Below, piece after piece: positions 11,880 through 24,110 of a stretch of 64,000 nucleotides of DNA. Source of the DNA: Cladopsammia gracilis. Lineage: Eukaryota; Cnidaria; Anthozoa; Scleractinia; Dendrophylliidae. Numbering within the stretch: position 1 is the first letter of the stretch; each line of letters opens with the position of its first letter. The notes below the pieces were generated by a model that worked only from the letters and a program-made list of their open reading frames with translations, searched no databases and was not told where the DNA came from. Position numbers and translations under genes: made by a program. The stretch is from assembly GCA_022457155.1 (NCBI GenBank), contig JAJGOT010000157.1:974501-1038500 (forward strand), written 5' to 3'.

Positions 11880-11965
11880 AAAAAAAAGGACTTTATGGAG
11901 ATTCGAACTCGGGCCGTCCGGGACTAAGCCACAAACTCAATCACTGCGCTGTCCAAGAGCACATA
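11880..11965 (-). repeat. tRNA-like sequence, probable SINE remnant
   Basis: On the minus strand the segment ends in GAGTTCGAATCTCC, a good tRNA B box/T-loop. About 45 bases upstream is a weaker A-box-like region (GACAGCGCAGTGATTGAG). It is bordered by an A-rich run (plus 11850-11890). The acceptor stem is not convincing, so this is called a tRNA-derived repeat rather than a tRNA gene. Confidence 0.35.
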
Positions 11966-12960
11966 CTGTTTACGAACTAAATTTTATTATTTTAAGATAG
12001 ATACGCATCAGAACGCGTGTTTAGGTTGCAAAATCCTTTTAGATCGATTTTAATGTTGCACTAAAAACTCCAAATGCGAAACATCTGTAAGCTTATTGTT
12101 GTTGTCTTCTTCTTCTTCTTCCATTAAACTTGCCTCCTTCACTTCTGAAGATTTTCGCAAGCGTCTATATTCGTTTACATCAAATTAATTATTGTTATCG
12201 TTGGATTCACGTTGAATTCCTGTTACGAAACGTGTTCGTAACAAAGCATTTGCTCATGATCACTAAGTTTACGGCTGATGGAAGGAGCGAGTGAGTGAGT
12301 GAATGAGAGAGTTAATTTTATTTAAACACCCTCGCCGATAACCTGTTCATCATGCTTTCACGTATACACGGGTTTAAAAGTAAGACTACCATGCATTCAC
12401 TAGATTCAGTAGCTGACACTTAAGCTCGACCCGGAGCTCGATCGCGAAGCAAATGGCAAGTTTAATATACAAAACACAGAACTTGCCAGAGCAAAACTCC
12501 CACAGGAATAAGCGGCGAACACAATATCAAACGGTCCTATCCATCCATGAACGCCTTGAATTGTCATGAAAGTGTGCAGTTGTACGCAGTATGGCACAGT
12601 TCTTTATCTTGCTTCTCGAGTACACACACGGAGAGATTTTACGGTATGTATTTCATGGCCGAAAGCCATAAATATGCGTGCATACATTTGCATGCGCTAA
12701 TGTGACACGAAAAAAAACAAGAAAAGTCAACGTCGGATTTACAACTCGTGTGCTTCGCCACGAGTAATTATAAAACAGTTATAGTGTTCAAGCTTGCACA
12801 ATATTGACAAAGAGAAGGCGACACTTTCATTCATGAACTGTGAGATGTTGCAAGTTTCGCGCGTCAAAACATCTTTAAGCTTTTTTTTTTTTAATAAAAG
12901 ACTTGTCGGCGATATTTTTTTCTTCAAACTGTGCTTTGTTATCAATGTGTTGAATTATAA

Positions 12961-13074
12961 AACTATTATAGCGCTCAAGCTTGCGTGATATCGCCTAATT
13001 TTAGCCGATTCGGCCTACGGCCTCGTCGGCTAAGTATTAGGCGATATCACGCGCGCTTTCGCGCTATAATAGTT
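12961..13074. repeat. 114-bp palindrome at the right end of the 2.5-kb insert
   Basis: Arms begin AACTATTATAGCGC and end GCGCTATAATAGTT; inner arms share CGTGATATCGCCTAA / TTAGGCGATATCACG. A GC-rich centre (GGCCTACGGCC) makes a strong cruciform possible. A related half (AATTATAAAACAGTTATAGTG) lies about 190 bp upstream, near 12765. Confidence 0.75.
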
Positions 13075-14411
13075 AAATGTGCGACCATTCAAAGAAAGGC
13101 ATATTATCCTGTGTAATCGTTTCCACCCGTTTGAGTCTGTGGTTACAATCCTGAATGTGTAACCATTCAAAGTAATCTACAAAGGCGTTGCCTCATATGG
13201 TACTGTTTCAAAATTGTGATCTCGTGCATAAAATCCTAAATGCGTGACCATTCAAAGAAAGGCGTATTATCATGTTGAACTGTTTCAGACGTTTGAGTCT
13301 GGTTGGAGTCGTAAATGTGTAACGATTCAAACGAAAGCTACAAAGGCGTTGCCTCAAATGGTACTGTTTCAAACTTGTGATGTCGTGCATCAAATCCTAA
13401 ATGTGTGACCATTCAAAGAAAGCCTTATTATCCTGTGGAACTATTCCAGCAGTTTGAGTCTGTGGATGGAACCCTAAATGTGTAACCATTCAAATGAAAG
13501 CTACAAAGGCGTTGCATCATATGCAACTGTTTAAAAATTGTGATCTCGTGCATGAATTCCTAAATGTGTGACCATTCAAAGAAAGGCGTATTATCCTGTG
13601 GAACAATTCCAGCAGTTTAAGTCTATGAATGGAACCCTAAATGTGTGCTGACCATTCACATGAAAGCTACAAAGGCGTTGTCTGATATATGGTAGTGTTT
13701 CAAAATTGTGATTTCGTGCATGAAATCTTAAGTGTGACCATTCAAAGAAAGGCGTATTATCCTGTGAAACAGTTTCAGACGTTTGTGTCTGTGGATGGAA
13801 TCCTAAATGTGTACCCATACAAATGAAAGCTACAAAGGCGTTGCCTCATATGGTACTGTATGAAAATTGTGATCTCGTGCATGAATTCCCAAATGTGCGA
13901 CCATTCAAAGAAAGGCGTATTATCCTGTCGAACTGTTTCAGAAATTTGAGTCTGTGGATGGAATCGTTAATGTGTAACCATTCAAATGAAAGCTACAACG
14001 GCGTTGCCTCATATGGTACTGTTTCAAAATTGTACTCGTGCATGAAATACTAAATGTGTGACCATTCAAAGAAAGGCGTATTATATTGTGGAACTGTTTC
14101 AGACGTTTGAGTCTGTGGATGAAATGCTAAATGTGTAACCATTCAAATGAAAGCTATAAAAAAGCCTTTGTTTCATATAGTACTGTTTCAAGATTGTGAT
14201 TTCGTGCATGAAATCCTGAATATGTGACCATTCAAAGAAAGGCGTATGATCCTGTTGAACTGTAAGTTTCAGACGTTTGTGTCTGGATGAAATCCTAAAT
14301 GTGTACCCACACAAATGAAAGCTGCAAAGGCGTTACCTCGTATGGCAGCTTTCAAAATTGTGATCTCGTGCATGAAATCCTATATTTGACCATTTCAAGA
14401 AAGTCGTATTA

Positions 14412-14911
14412 GAGGGTGGCAAAGGGGCGCTACCGATCACGCATCACGCCGAATTTTTAAGTGAAATCACGCATCGCGGATAAGAGGAGAAAATTTTTAA
14501 CCAATCACGTAAATAAGGGGTAATCCATTAAAATGGTAAGAAATCAACGTTGGCCTGCCCGATTGGATGCATTAATATTGTATTCAACGTTCTTTTTTTA
14601 AGGATTGCTTGTTAAACAATGAATCTTAATTTTCATATTAGTTATGACGTACTCATTGGAGCGAGAAGATCGAGTGTATTTAATCTGGCCACTCCGTCGA
14701 AATAAAATAGCACTGAAGAGTCCCGTTAAATATTAATTACATGAACTAATACTTTTAGGTAAATCACGTGTCACGTGCTTCTAAAATAGCAAATCGCGCA
14801 ATTTGCTTCGCTATCTGGTCACGCATCACGCCATTAATTTGGGCACAATCACGCATCACGCGGCTAATTTTGGGGCAATCACGCGTCACGTAAAACCCCT
14901 TTGCCACCCTC
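14412..14911. mobile_element. 500-bp TIR element with 6-bp target duplication (GTATTA)
   Basis: Termini are perfect inverted repeats beginning GAGGGTGGCAAAGGGG. Flanking GTATTA at 14406-14411 and 14912-14917 is a 6-bp duplication of satellite sequence. Subterminal repeats of the type ATCACGCATCACGC occur several times near both ends, in the pattern of transposase binding sites. There is no ORF of note. The GAGGGTG start and the 6-bp duplication are shared with the element at 30448-31882. Confidence 0.75.
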
Positions 14912-16950
14912 GTATTATCCTGTGGAACTGTTTCAGACGTTTTTGAGTCTGTTGATAGAATCCTAAATGTGAAACCATTCAAATGAAAGCTTCAAAGGCG
15001 TTGCCACATATGGTACTGTTTGAAAAAATTGTGATCTCGTGCATGAAATCTTAAATATGTGACGATTCAAAGAAAGGCGTATTATCCTGTTAAACTGTAA
15101 GGTCTGTGGATGGAATCCTAAATGTGTACCCATACAAATGAAAGCTACAAAGGTGTTACCTCGTATGGCAGCTTTCAAAATTGTGATCTCGTGTATGAAA
15201 TCCTATATTTGACCATTTCAAGAAAGGCGTATTATCCTGTGGAACTGTTTCAGACGTTTTTGAGTCTGTTGATAGAATCCTAAATGTGAACCATTCAAAT
15301 GAAAGCTTCAAAGGCTTTGCCTCATATGGTACTGTTTGAAAATTGTGATCTCGTGCATGAAATCCAAAATGTGTGACCATTCAAAGAAAGGCGTATTATC
15401 CTGCGGCACTGTTTCAGACGTTTGAGTCTGTGGATGGAATCCTAAATGTGTAACCAATCAAATGAAAGCTACAAAGCCTTTGTTTCATATGGTACTATTT
15501 CAAAATTGTGATTTTGTGCATGAAATCCTAAATATGTGACCATTCAAAGAAAGGCCTATTATCCTGTTGAACTGTAAGTTTCAGACGTTTGTGTCTGTGG
15601 ATGGAATCCTAAATGTGTACCCATACAAGTGAAAGCTACAAAGGTGTTACCTCGTATGGCAGCTTTCAAAATTGTGATCTTGTGCATGAAATCCTAAATG
15701 TGTGACCATTCAAAGAAAGGCGTATTATCCTGTGAAACCGTTTCAGACGTTTGAGTCTGTGGTTACAATCCCGAATGTGTAACCCATTCAAATGTAATCT
15801 ACAAAAGGTGTTGCGTCATATGGCACTGTTTCAAAATTGTGATCTCGTGCATGAAATCCTAAAGGTGTGACCATTCAAATAAAGGCGTATTGTCATGTTG
15901 AGCTGTTTCAGACGTTAGAGTCTGTGGATGGAATCCTAAATGTGTAACCATTCAAATGAAAGCTAAAAAAGGTGTTGCCTCATATGGTACTATTTCATGT
16001 TACTGTTTGAAAATAATTATTATTGTGATCTCGTGCATGAAATCCTAAATATGTGACCATTAAAAGAAAGGCGTATTATCCTGTTGAACTGTTTCGGACG
16101 TTTGAGTGTGTTGATAGAATCCTAAATGTGTAACCATTGAAATGAAAGCTTCATAGGCGTTGCCTCATATGGTACTGTTTGAAAATTTTGATCTCGTGCA
16201 TGAAATTCTAAATGTGTGACCATTTAAAGAAAGGCGTATTATCCTATGGAACTATTCCTGCAGCATTCCTAAAACCACAGTGTTTATATAACATTAATAT
16301 TGTACTATGGTACTGTTCCTGCAGCATTCCTGCACTGTAATAAAAATATTCCTAAATGTGTAACCATTCAAATGAAACCTACAAAGCCTTTGTCTCATAT
16401 GGTACTATTTCAAATTGTAATTTTGTGCACGAAATCCTAACTATGTGACCATTTAAAGAAAGGCGTATTATGCTGTGGAACTGTTTCAGTTCGTGGATGG
16501 AATCCTAAAAGTGTAACCATTCAAATGAAACTACAAAGGCGTTGCCTCATATGGTACTGTTTCAAAAGTGTGATCTCGTGCATGAACTCCTAAAGATGTA
16601 ATGTATTACAAGGCGTATTGTCCTGTCGAACTGCTTCAGACGTTTGAGTTTGTGGATGGAATCCTTGATGTGTAACCATTCAAATGGAAGCTAGAAAGGC
16701 GTTGCCTCATATGGTACTATTTCGAAATTGTTATCTCTTGCATGAAATCCTAAATATTTGACCATTCAAAGAAAGGCGTACTGTCACGATGGAACTGTTT
16801 CAGATATTTGAGTCTGTCGATGTAATCCTAAATGTGTAATCATTCAAATGAAAGCTACGAAGGCGTTGCCTCATATGGTACTGTTTGAATATTGTGATCT
16901 CGTGCATGAAATCCCAAATGTGTGACCATTCAAACGAAAGCTGCAAAGGC

Positions 16951-17960
16951 CTACTTTCCTGTGAACTGTTGAGTTGATGTTACTATTTCATACTTTTCAG
17001 TGTGTGGTTGAAACCCTAAGTGTGTGACCATTCAAATAAAAGCTATAGCAGGTTTTTTTGCTGTGGTAGTTCGAGTCCGTACGTGGATGACATCGCAAAT
17101 GTGTGAACATTCAAAGGCGTACATTCCTATCGTTCGGTTTCACACGTTTGAGTCCGTGGATGAAATCCAATAGGTTTGACCATTGGAAGCTACAAAGACG
17201 AACTATCCTGTAATCGATTCTGTATCTAAATTTGATTGCTTGAAAAATATCTTAACTTTGACGTTCATTGAAATAAAAGCTACAATGGTGTACTTTCCTG
17301 TAATTCTGTTGGAAACATTTGAGACCGTGGACGAAATCTTAAATGTGTGACCATTTGATCTAAAAGTTACCAAGGCCTACGTTTCCGTGGTAGTGTTTCA
17401 AACTTTTGAGTCCGCCGTGAATAAATCCTAAATGTTTGACCATTCAAATGAAAGTTGCAAAGGCGTACTCTCCTATGGTACTGTTCCAAACTATTGAGCC
17501 TGTGAATGAAATCTTAAATGCCTAACCGTTCAAATGAAAGTAACAAAGGCATACTTCCCTGTGGTCGTGTTTCAAAATTTTGATTCCGTGGATGAAATCT
17601 TATTAATGGTTGTGTGACCATTAAAATGAAAGCTACAAACTATTAGTTTGTAGCACTTGCCGTTTGGAACCTTTTCTTTTAAGTATGTGGATAAAATCCT
17701 AAAGTGTGACCATACAAATGCAAGCAATGATCATCATTAGACGAACACTCATGCGGTGCTTTTTGTTACGCTGTGGAGGGTGGTTCGATCTTTTGAGTCT
17801 ATAGACAACTGAAAATGCAAAAACCGCGACCTTTCAAATGGATGGTATTGAGCGGTTCTTTCCCATAATGCTGTTTATTATGCTGTAGAAGGTCATTCTA
17901 ACTTTGAGTCCGTAGATAAAATCCTAAAGTGTGACCATTCAACTGAAAGCTACTGACAAA
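16951..17960 (+). repeat. Divergent right edge of the large satellite
   Basis: Single monomers with GTGTGACCATTCAAAT(G/A)AAAGC recur about every 85-110 bp but diverge strongly, with changed middles and indels. The last recognisable monomer is near 17930. Older, diverged monomers beside a homogeneous multi-unit core is a known satellite pattern (as in primate alpha satellite). Confidence 0.75.
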
Positions 17961-20959
17961 TTACTAATAATTTGTACTTATCTGGGCTTCTTTACTGAAG
18001 TGGACGTCTGGAGTTGTACAACGGTTCAACACTGCAGGATAGTTTTATAAACTTCCGATGGACCTAAATGAACAAAGCAGTAAACTTTAATCAATTTATA
18101 TTATGAATTCCTTTTACCCAGCAAAATGTAAGAAACTTGGCGTTTTTAACTTGAAGTTTGAAATTTGTCCATGATTTGTGCTAATCGTAATCCCTTTCAA
18201 CATCAGTTCAACGGCTAATACGTTAGCCAACATTGTCCTGAGTCTGACTTGCTATCAGTTGCATGTTAAAACAAAATCTCAATCAAAAGCTAGTTTTTGG
18301 CTTTTCGTGTGCACCTTTTCTACTTCAACATGACCATACAATAAAAAAAAAATAGATAACATGGCGAAAATCAAGTCACATCTCAAGTCAAAATAATTAC
18401 GCCGCCATACCTCCGAGGAAATGAAAACATTAAAGATTCCACACCCAAATTGTTTAGTCAAAGGACTTGATTCTCAAGCAAAGCAGATGGACGGCTTTGG
18501 GACGTTCCAACAATAAACTATTTGAAAGAAAAAACAAGGAGTTAGTTCTGTAGATTTCTTAGTATAAAATGTGAAAACGTTTTCCTAGTGACTTATTTTA
18601 CTATCTATGACATTCATTATTTGAACTCCTGAGAAAATTCTACATAATTTTCACATAATCAGTATAAATCTCCGGCACGCACGAACAGACTTAATAAAAA
18701 ATGATTTAAATGATTTTTCTTTCCTCTCAGTACTCTAAATCAACATTGTGTCACAAAACCACAGAGCGAAGCTATAAGTATCGCTTCACTTTGTAAAGTC
18801 CAAACTGACGCGAAACGCGATGGAAATTATAGCAACGGGAATATTCAACACCGCATTGTCGCTGCTATCAATACCTCCAGCTTCCATGTTGACTTCGCTG
18901 TAATGTAAATGCGAACATAAAATGCAGTCGAAATGACATTTGAACGAAAAACAAACCTGGTCTTTTCCAAACTGATACAGATCAAGAAGACTCCAAGCCA
19001 GAGATTTGAATCTGACCTTCACAGCACCAAGTTCAGGCCAACTATGACAACTACTAACATCAAATAATACTATGGGCTACTACATTGCTTTTATACTTGG
19101 CGATTAAAATTTATTCAGCTCAGTCGTGAAACATTCCCGGAGCAATTGTAAAGGAGTAATTAACAAGGATGACAATGCCTTCCCAAATTGTTGCTGGACC
19201 TTATGTCAAAGGAAAGTGCTATTTCATGAGTATTCAAAGTGAAGCGCATGATGTACACTTGTCATTTAAAGTTTAGCGCCCTGTAGTGTGCAATCTTCTT
19301 AATTAAAAGTAGGTTATTTGACGGTCACATTGTTGTTAATCTTTCAAGGGGAACTGGCAGCCAAATGCTGTGAATAATTAACTAAGCAGAACGTTGGGCG
19401 GAAAATTATTAGTGCGTGAGTCGATTTTGTTTTTTTTTTTAAGGATTTGCTGTCCTTTGACTTTTATTTTCCCCTATGTTTCATAAACGCAAGTAATCGC
19501 TTTCAATGAATACAGTTATCTGCGCTACTTTATCGAAATAAGCAGATGATCTAAGCTGAGCTCTATCTGGGGTGTTTAAGGAGTGAAAGCTCTCCCCCCG
19601 CCCCCCTAAAAAAGAACTTGTTATCATTTAAGTTCATAAGTGAAGTTGTTACAGTTTACAGTTACATCACTATCTAGATCGGTAAGAACTGGAAAAATTG
19701 CCGTTGTTGAGTTTATTTACGTTGTTGTCGTATTAAAATAAAGTGTATGTACTTGTATTAATTCAGGGGCAAACCTTTCGATTTCTTAGGTGGAAATAGG
19801 TCCTTCAACTGCGAAAGCCCGACTTGAGGCTTAAGTAAAAAAATAGGTAGTCAAGGACTACATGTAGCTACTTCTGTAGGATGGAAATGAAAAAAGAGAA
19901 ATAGACAGTCGAGGAATACATGTGGCTACTTAAATGGAAAGCAACTTATTTTGGTCTCTCGACCATGGGGACATGAGGACATGAGGTTACCGGTGGGAAA
20001 TACAGAAGTGCAAAACTAATGATAATAAGTAGGAAATAATCGATTGAAATGACTATCGAGCCTGTGGAACTGCTGCATATCAATTTCACCTCACTTTAAA
20101 GCGTCTACAAAGATTGACTTCTCGTTATTTTTTTCTTTTGTTTAAATGAATCATAGAACTTATTAGTCACAAGGCAATGTTGTTGTACAATTTATGTTTT
20201 AGTGCAAATTGGTTTAACATAATACTTAGTTGTGATTAATTCCTGGTCTTTTTATTGTAAAATTGTTTGCACTGTACTGTAATGCTTGTTTGTTATTTTT
20301 ATTGAAATTGTATTGAATTATAAAAAATATAATGTATGCAAGTATAATTATAAGAAACAAATTGTAAGTAATTATGTTATGCAAGTGATGTAGCTCTCTA
20401 TTGTAAGTAATATTATTATTGTGTTGTACAATGTAAGTTATGTTAAATCTAAATAAGTATTCACAGTCGGTGAGTTCAGTCCTCGTGCTGAACCCTTTTC
20501 TCGCAGATTCTCTCGTCTCTCAGTCTCTTGGTATAACATTTCCTTGATCAAATATAAGGTAACACTGGAAATGTTAACACTGGAAGTGAAATGTTAACAC
20601 GGAAATTTACACCATAGCTAGTGAGTGAGTGAGAATGACGTCAATGATTCAATACCACAAGATGAAAAGCGAACATTTTATTTTTAACACAAGGTACAAT
20701 AGTTCTTGCCTTTGGTAATAACAATTTAAAATCATCTATGGGTGTAGATCAATCTGCTAACAGCAAATGGAAGTGTATTTTTCTTAGATAGAGGCCCTTT
20801 TCAGTTTCAACATGTGGAACTATACATTCGTTTAACTATATTTGCCACAATATTACTTAACCAAAACAACTTGATCCTTTATGAAAACTAACTTAACAAA
20901 ACAACTTGATCCTCTATGGATCTATGTATAGTTTTAGCAGCAGCAGGTCTTAATGGGAA
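17961..20959. other. Three kilobases without a recognised gene
   Basis: AT-rich sequence. Minus ORFs at 18279-18461 and 18786-19022 have no recognised domain. A GC-poor stretch with TGTAAGT-rich simple sequence lies at about 20150-20450. Around 20460-20550 there is a CTC-rich stretch that could be the end of an LTR, but no matching start was found. No gene called. Confidence 0.4.
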
Positions 20960-22296
20960 CTGTTTTCTTACCACTTGTACAGTTCTATTCCTGCCCTAAT
21001 TGGTTTGACTGGTGTCCATGTGGATTCAATACCTTCGACATACAACTGTTTTGAGGTTTCGATCAAAAAACAAAACACAATGCGTACCAGAGGACACAGA
21101 AGGAAATATTTGGTTCCCCGAAGGAAGTTACTCAAATCCATATAAGGGTTCGCCAGATGATGTACATGGACCAATTCGAGGTGTTTCGCTGCACAAATCG
21201 CTCCATCATGGCCGCCCCACGAAGTAAACATCTCGGTTCAGCGTTGGTTTTTCTGGTGGAAATTCTGAGCAGACCGTCAAACAACCTAAAGAAGTCTTTT
21301 CTAGAAAACATCGTGCACACTGCTTGAAAGCTGTGCCTGGTTACTGGTGCAAAATAACAAAACATTGTGAACAAATTCTCTTACCTGTGATCGTGCATCG
21401 ACCACATGGAAAGAAAGCACGTCGCTGGAACGTCTCAATCGATAAGTAGTCGATCGTTGACGAGAGCCGACGAAAATGAATCGGGTAACATCGAGATTAG
21501 TCTCGGCTATCGTCGACGTGATCGAGTTTCATCGAGTTTGGAATCGTATAAAAACCGATAATCCGAAATAAAACCGATATACGTTCCGAACACAATCCGA
21601 AGATTGGACCACTTACGGACTTACACACTCGATGACATAGTAGCTATTTCTCTTCGAGAAGTAGCTACAAAAATTCTAAGACAAAGCGTCAGTTGAGTAC
21701 CCCATCCCCCCAGGGGAGGGAAGGGGGGGGGGGGGGGGGATTGTGAAGCGTATCTCAAGGTGGACGACTAATTTTGAATGGACTATTGTCCGACTACCAT
21801 GTCGGCAAATACATATTTTTTAGCTCGCATTGTATACTGACAAAAAGATGCGTTGTGATGTGCTCACGAACTACTTTTCTTTTTTCAAAACAGCAAGTTC
21901 TGATAATGAAACAAAAAGTAAGTTCAGGGAAATATTTTCTGCTAAATTAATGAGGATGAAGATGAATCAAATATGAATTTTGTTCCTTGCGTTCCTTGAA
22001 CTGGTAAACCTTTTCTAGTTTAATTAGATCCCAGATTGCTCGGTTACTTGGATTTCATTTGTAAAATGTTCGAGTTGATTCACGTCATATTTCACCAAGA
22101 CCAAAACTGCATTTTTATAAATATTTCAACATTACTTGTTCAATATGGGATCCTGAGCCCAAAATCACCATATTGCATCTAAGAGGACTTTAAATAACAA
22201 AATTTCCCGGGGGGCATATCCCCCGGACGCCTCAAGAAAGGTGTGCACAACCGCGCTAAATGGGCGCGAACGCGCCAATGGTCTCTCATACAAATT
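20960..22296. other. Unassigned region with overlapping short ORFs and a poly-G run
   Basis: Overlapping ORFs on both strands at 20968-21374 are mutually incompatible and unrecognised. 21425-21600 is rich in CGAT/TCGA words with imperfect inverted pairs. 21720-21740 is a G homopolymer run. Nothing here can be called a gene from sequence alone. Confidence 0.35.
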
Positions 22297-23115
22297 TTTA
22301 GCGGAGCACTCCGTTCGGCCCGGCTGCGCAGCCCCATACTCATTGTACCCATATACAACCATAGAACCTATGCGCGTCATTTTTCATGGTCATGGCTTGC
22401 GGAATGTTTCGCGGGCGCGTTGCGTGCCCGACGTACGCGTTTTCCTGAAGTTTTTCGCGGTTTGCTACTCAAGACAGGGATACTAATTAAGCGATACTCA
22501 TAAGCCGCTATAGTGGAAAAAGAAGAGCTTTCAGGAATAAAATCTTGCTTCGAGGAACTTATACGTTTTTATCAATGAGGCAGCAATGCGGGGAGATGTT
22601 TGTCGCTTCGGGTTTCAGAACTGAAGAAGCGTAGATTTAAAGAATTTTCAAGCAGTGGACGGACTTAAAGGTAAAAGTGTCTATTTTTATCTGTTTGTTC
22701 ATTCATTACATAGGTTGAAAAGCGATTTTATGTAAACAAAACAAGACTTAGAATTGTAGTTCTAACTTCACTCGCGTGGCCATCATGCAAATATGTTTGA
22801 CGTATTTTTTGCAATTTTGATTTCCAAATCAGTTTCTCGGACAATTTTTGATAAGCAATAGGCGTATTTTATTTGGAAATTAGTCCTACTAGTTAATTCT
22901 TCGAGACGGACAAGTTGTTTTTGTGAACTTTTGTACGGTTTAAATGTACTGTGCTGACGGTCGCGTAATTCTGTTTTTGAGAATTGCTAAAATTGAAAAA
23001 TAGCCTGGTCTTCAATCTTAATTCTTGTGTTTCCGACCTTTCACCTAAGTTAAGTTTACCATGGGCTTTCTGTTTTGAGAGCGACGCTGTTAGGCTGAGC
23101 CTATCTATATATATT
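22297..23115 (+). repeat. Dispersed repeat family C, copy 1
   Basis: Starts TAGCGGAGCACT and contains TTTTTCATGGTCATGGCT, CGCGGTTTGCTACTCAAGAC, a TGCGGGGAGATG block, TGTACTGTGC(A/T)GACGGTCGCGTA and ends CCTATCTATATATAT. The same ordered blocks recur at 25603, 29736 and 35537. No conserved ORF spans the copies. It could be a non-autonomous retroelement or the UTR of a larger element; the shared T-A-rich 3' tail favours retrotransposition. Confidence 0.7.
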
Positions 23116-23567
23116 TCGGCCCGCTCTTTCTATAATTCCTGGATCCGCCCCTGCAAAGTTTTGTCAGCTTTTAGTCACTCGTATTTCTGATAATCTACAT
23201 CTTGAATACATCATGTGATCCAAAAGAAATGGTTCACCACGCAAGGGACGAGGAAATCTAGTGAGAAGAGGGCGATCTACGTGGTAGAAACCCCTTGGAA
23301 ACTGAACGGTTCCGTCAAGGAACCGTTCACCGAAAATAAGTCTAAAGTAAACGGGGCATGGTTTCTTTATTTTTTTCGATACATTTCTATATTTTGATTG
23401 AACAGGGCATGATAGTTTTAGGGATAAGCACGATGTTTCGATTACTCACAACAAGGCTGCGGATACAGCCATCTCTCATTGTTTCGTCCTTCCGGCAACA
23501 TTATATTTTATTTCACTTCATACGAGTGCCACCCTCTCACGATCTTCTCCCGTCTGACATCGCAGCT
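23116..23567. other. Spacer between repeats
   Basis: Short ORFs at 23215-23397 and 23358-23609 (plus) have no recognised domain. A short inverted pair (AACGGTTCC / GGAACCGTT) lies near 23310. No gene is called. Confidence 0.35.
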
Positions 23568-23632
23568 CAGTTGGTTAGAGCGCTGGAAGATCTAATCCAG
23601 AGGTTATGAGTTCGATTTATGCTAATTTTTTC
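23568..23632 (+). repeat. tRNA-like sequence (pseudo-tRNA or SINE head)
   Basis: Contains a textbook D-arm/A box (AGCTCAGTTGGTTAGAGC), a 5-bp anticodon stem CTGGA/TCCAG with an 8-nt loop, and a T-loop-like GAGTTCGATTT. The enlarged anticodon loop and the poor acceptor and T stems argue against a functional tRNA. Family D repeat begins about 30 bp downstream. Confidence 0.5.
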
Positions 23633-23664
23633 AAGTTCTTCCTCATGTAGGGGTCTTTCCTTCA

Positions 23665-24110
23665 AGTATGCTCCACAATAAGCACTATAGTAACTTCATT
23701 GTTCTGCGGCATTGGCTCTTCCCCACATAGAATATCTTTGGTTTCAAGAATAGAGGAGGAACTGATGGTTCATAATTATATTTCATTATAAAAATAAAGA
23801 AAATCCATTTGCGTCACATAAATTTTAGGAAATTTTCGTGCTTAACCAATCAGAATAGCAGAAGACAATAGCTTATAATTTTGCTTCTTTGATGCAGTTC
23901 CTCAAACACAATATCTTTTAAAACTTGTGCGATTGGGTCTCAAATTACTTGAAACCTTAAAAAATTCGACTTAATGCACCTTGAACCTTAACTTTTTAGC
24001 GCTTTTTGAGTCTAGGCCAATGAGATCACTAGTTGAAACCATGAAAAAAGTTTACATTCCATCGTGCATTGCCGTTCAGCACTATCCTTCTTATGCGGAT
24101 CATTACTTAA
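23665..24110 (+). repeat. Dispersed repeat family D, copy 1
   Basis: About 445 bp that recurs almost block for block at 46632-47086 and, for its last 190 bp, at 50067-50258. Shared landmarks are TTCTGCGGCATTGGCTCTTC, AACCAATCAGAATAGCAGAA, CTTGAAACC, GAGTCTAGGCCAATGAG, TCCATCGTGCATTGCCGTTC and a final GCGGATCAT. Contains CCAAT boxes and no ORF. Class unknown. Confidence 0.75.

Larger units (their letters stand above)
10549..13074. mobile_element. 2.5-kb insertion in the satellite with inverted ends and terminal palindrome
   Basis: The satellite breaks inside CCTAA at 10548 and resumes at about 13073 with the missing AATGTGCGACC. A 20-bp sequence starting TTATAATTCAACACATTGAT at 10549 is present inverted at 12941-12960, directly followed by a 114-bp palindrome (12961-13074). 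The interior has a purine-rich run (10725-10770), a tRNA-like stretch near 11880-11965 and no recognisable protein. A terminal palindrome would fit a Helitron-like or fold-back element, but the canonical ends are not clear. Class unknown. Confidence 0.5.
6131..16950 (+). repeat. Large satellite with two alternating half-units (~165-170 bp period)
   Basis: Half-unit A (~87 bp) starts TAACCATTCAAATGAAAGC and includes TACAAAGGCGTTGCCTCATA, a TACTGTTTCAAAATTGTGAT core and ATCTCGTGCATGAAATCCTA. Half-unit B (~80 bp) starts TGACCATTCAAAGAAAGGCG and includes TATTATCCTGTGGAACTG, CAGACGTTTGAGTCTGTGGA and ends with AATCCTAAATGTG. Both share the CCATTCAAA start and the ATCCTAAATGTG end, so they descend from one monomer. 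The array is interrupted at 6387-6912, about 7444-8390, 10549-13074 and 14412-14911. The ~330 bp around 13450-13790 nearly repeats 9620-9960, showing longer-range duplication within the array. ORFs here are periodicity artefacts. Confidence 0.92.

Noticed and set aside
5631..17960. CRISPR-like appearance of regularly repeated sequence
   Set aside because: Repeats are contiguous with related, not unique, intervening sequence, there are no cas genes, and the genome is eukaryotic.
20460..20560. Solo LTR end
   Set aside because: The CTC-rich end followed by ACA looks LTR-like, but no matching start, second copy or target duplication was found.
21012..21374. Three overlapping ORFs of 71-87 codons on both strands
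   Set aside because: They exclude each other, none has a known domain, and no splice signals favour one.
23568..23632. Functional tRNA gene
   Set aside because: Good A box but 8-nt anticodon loop and poor acceptor and T stems; better called pseudo-tRNA or SINE.
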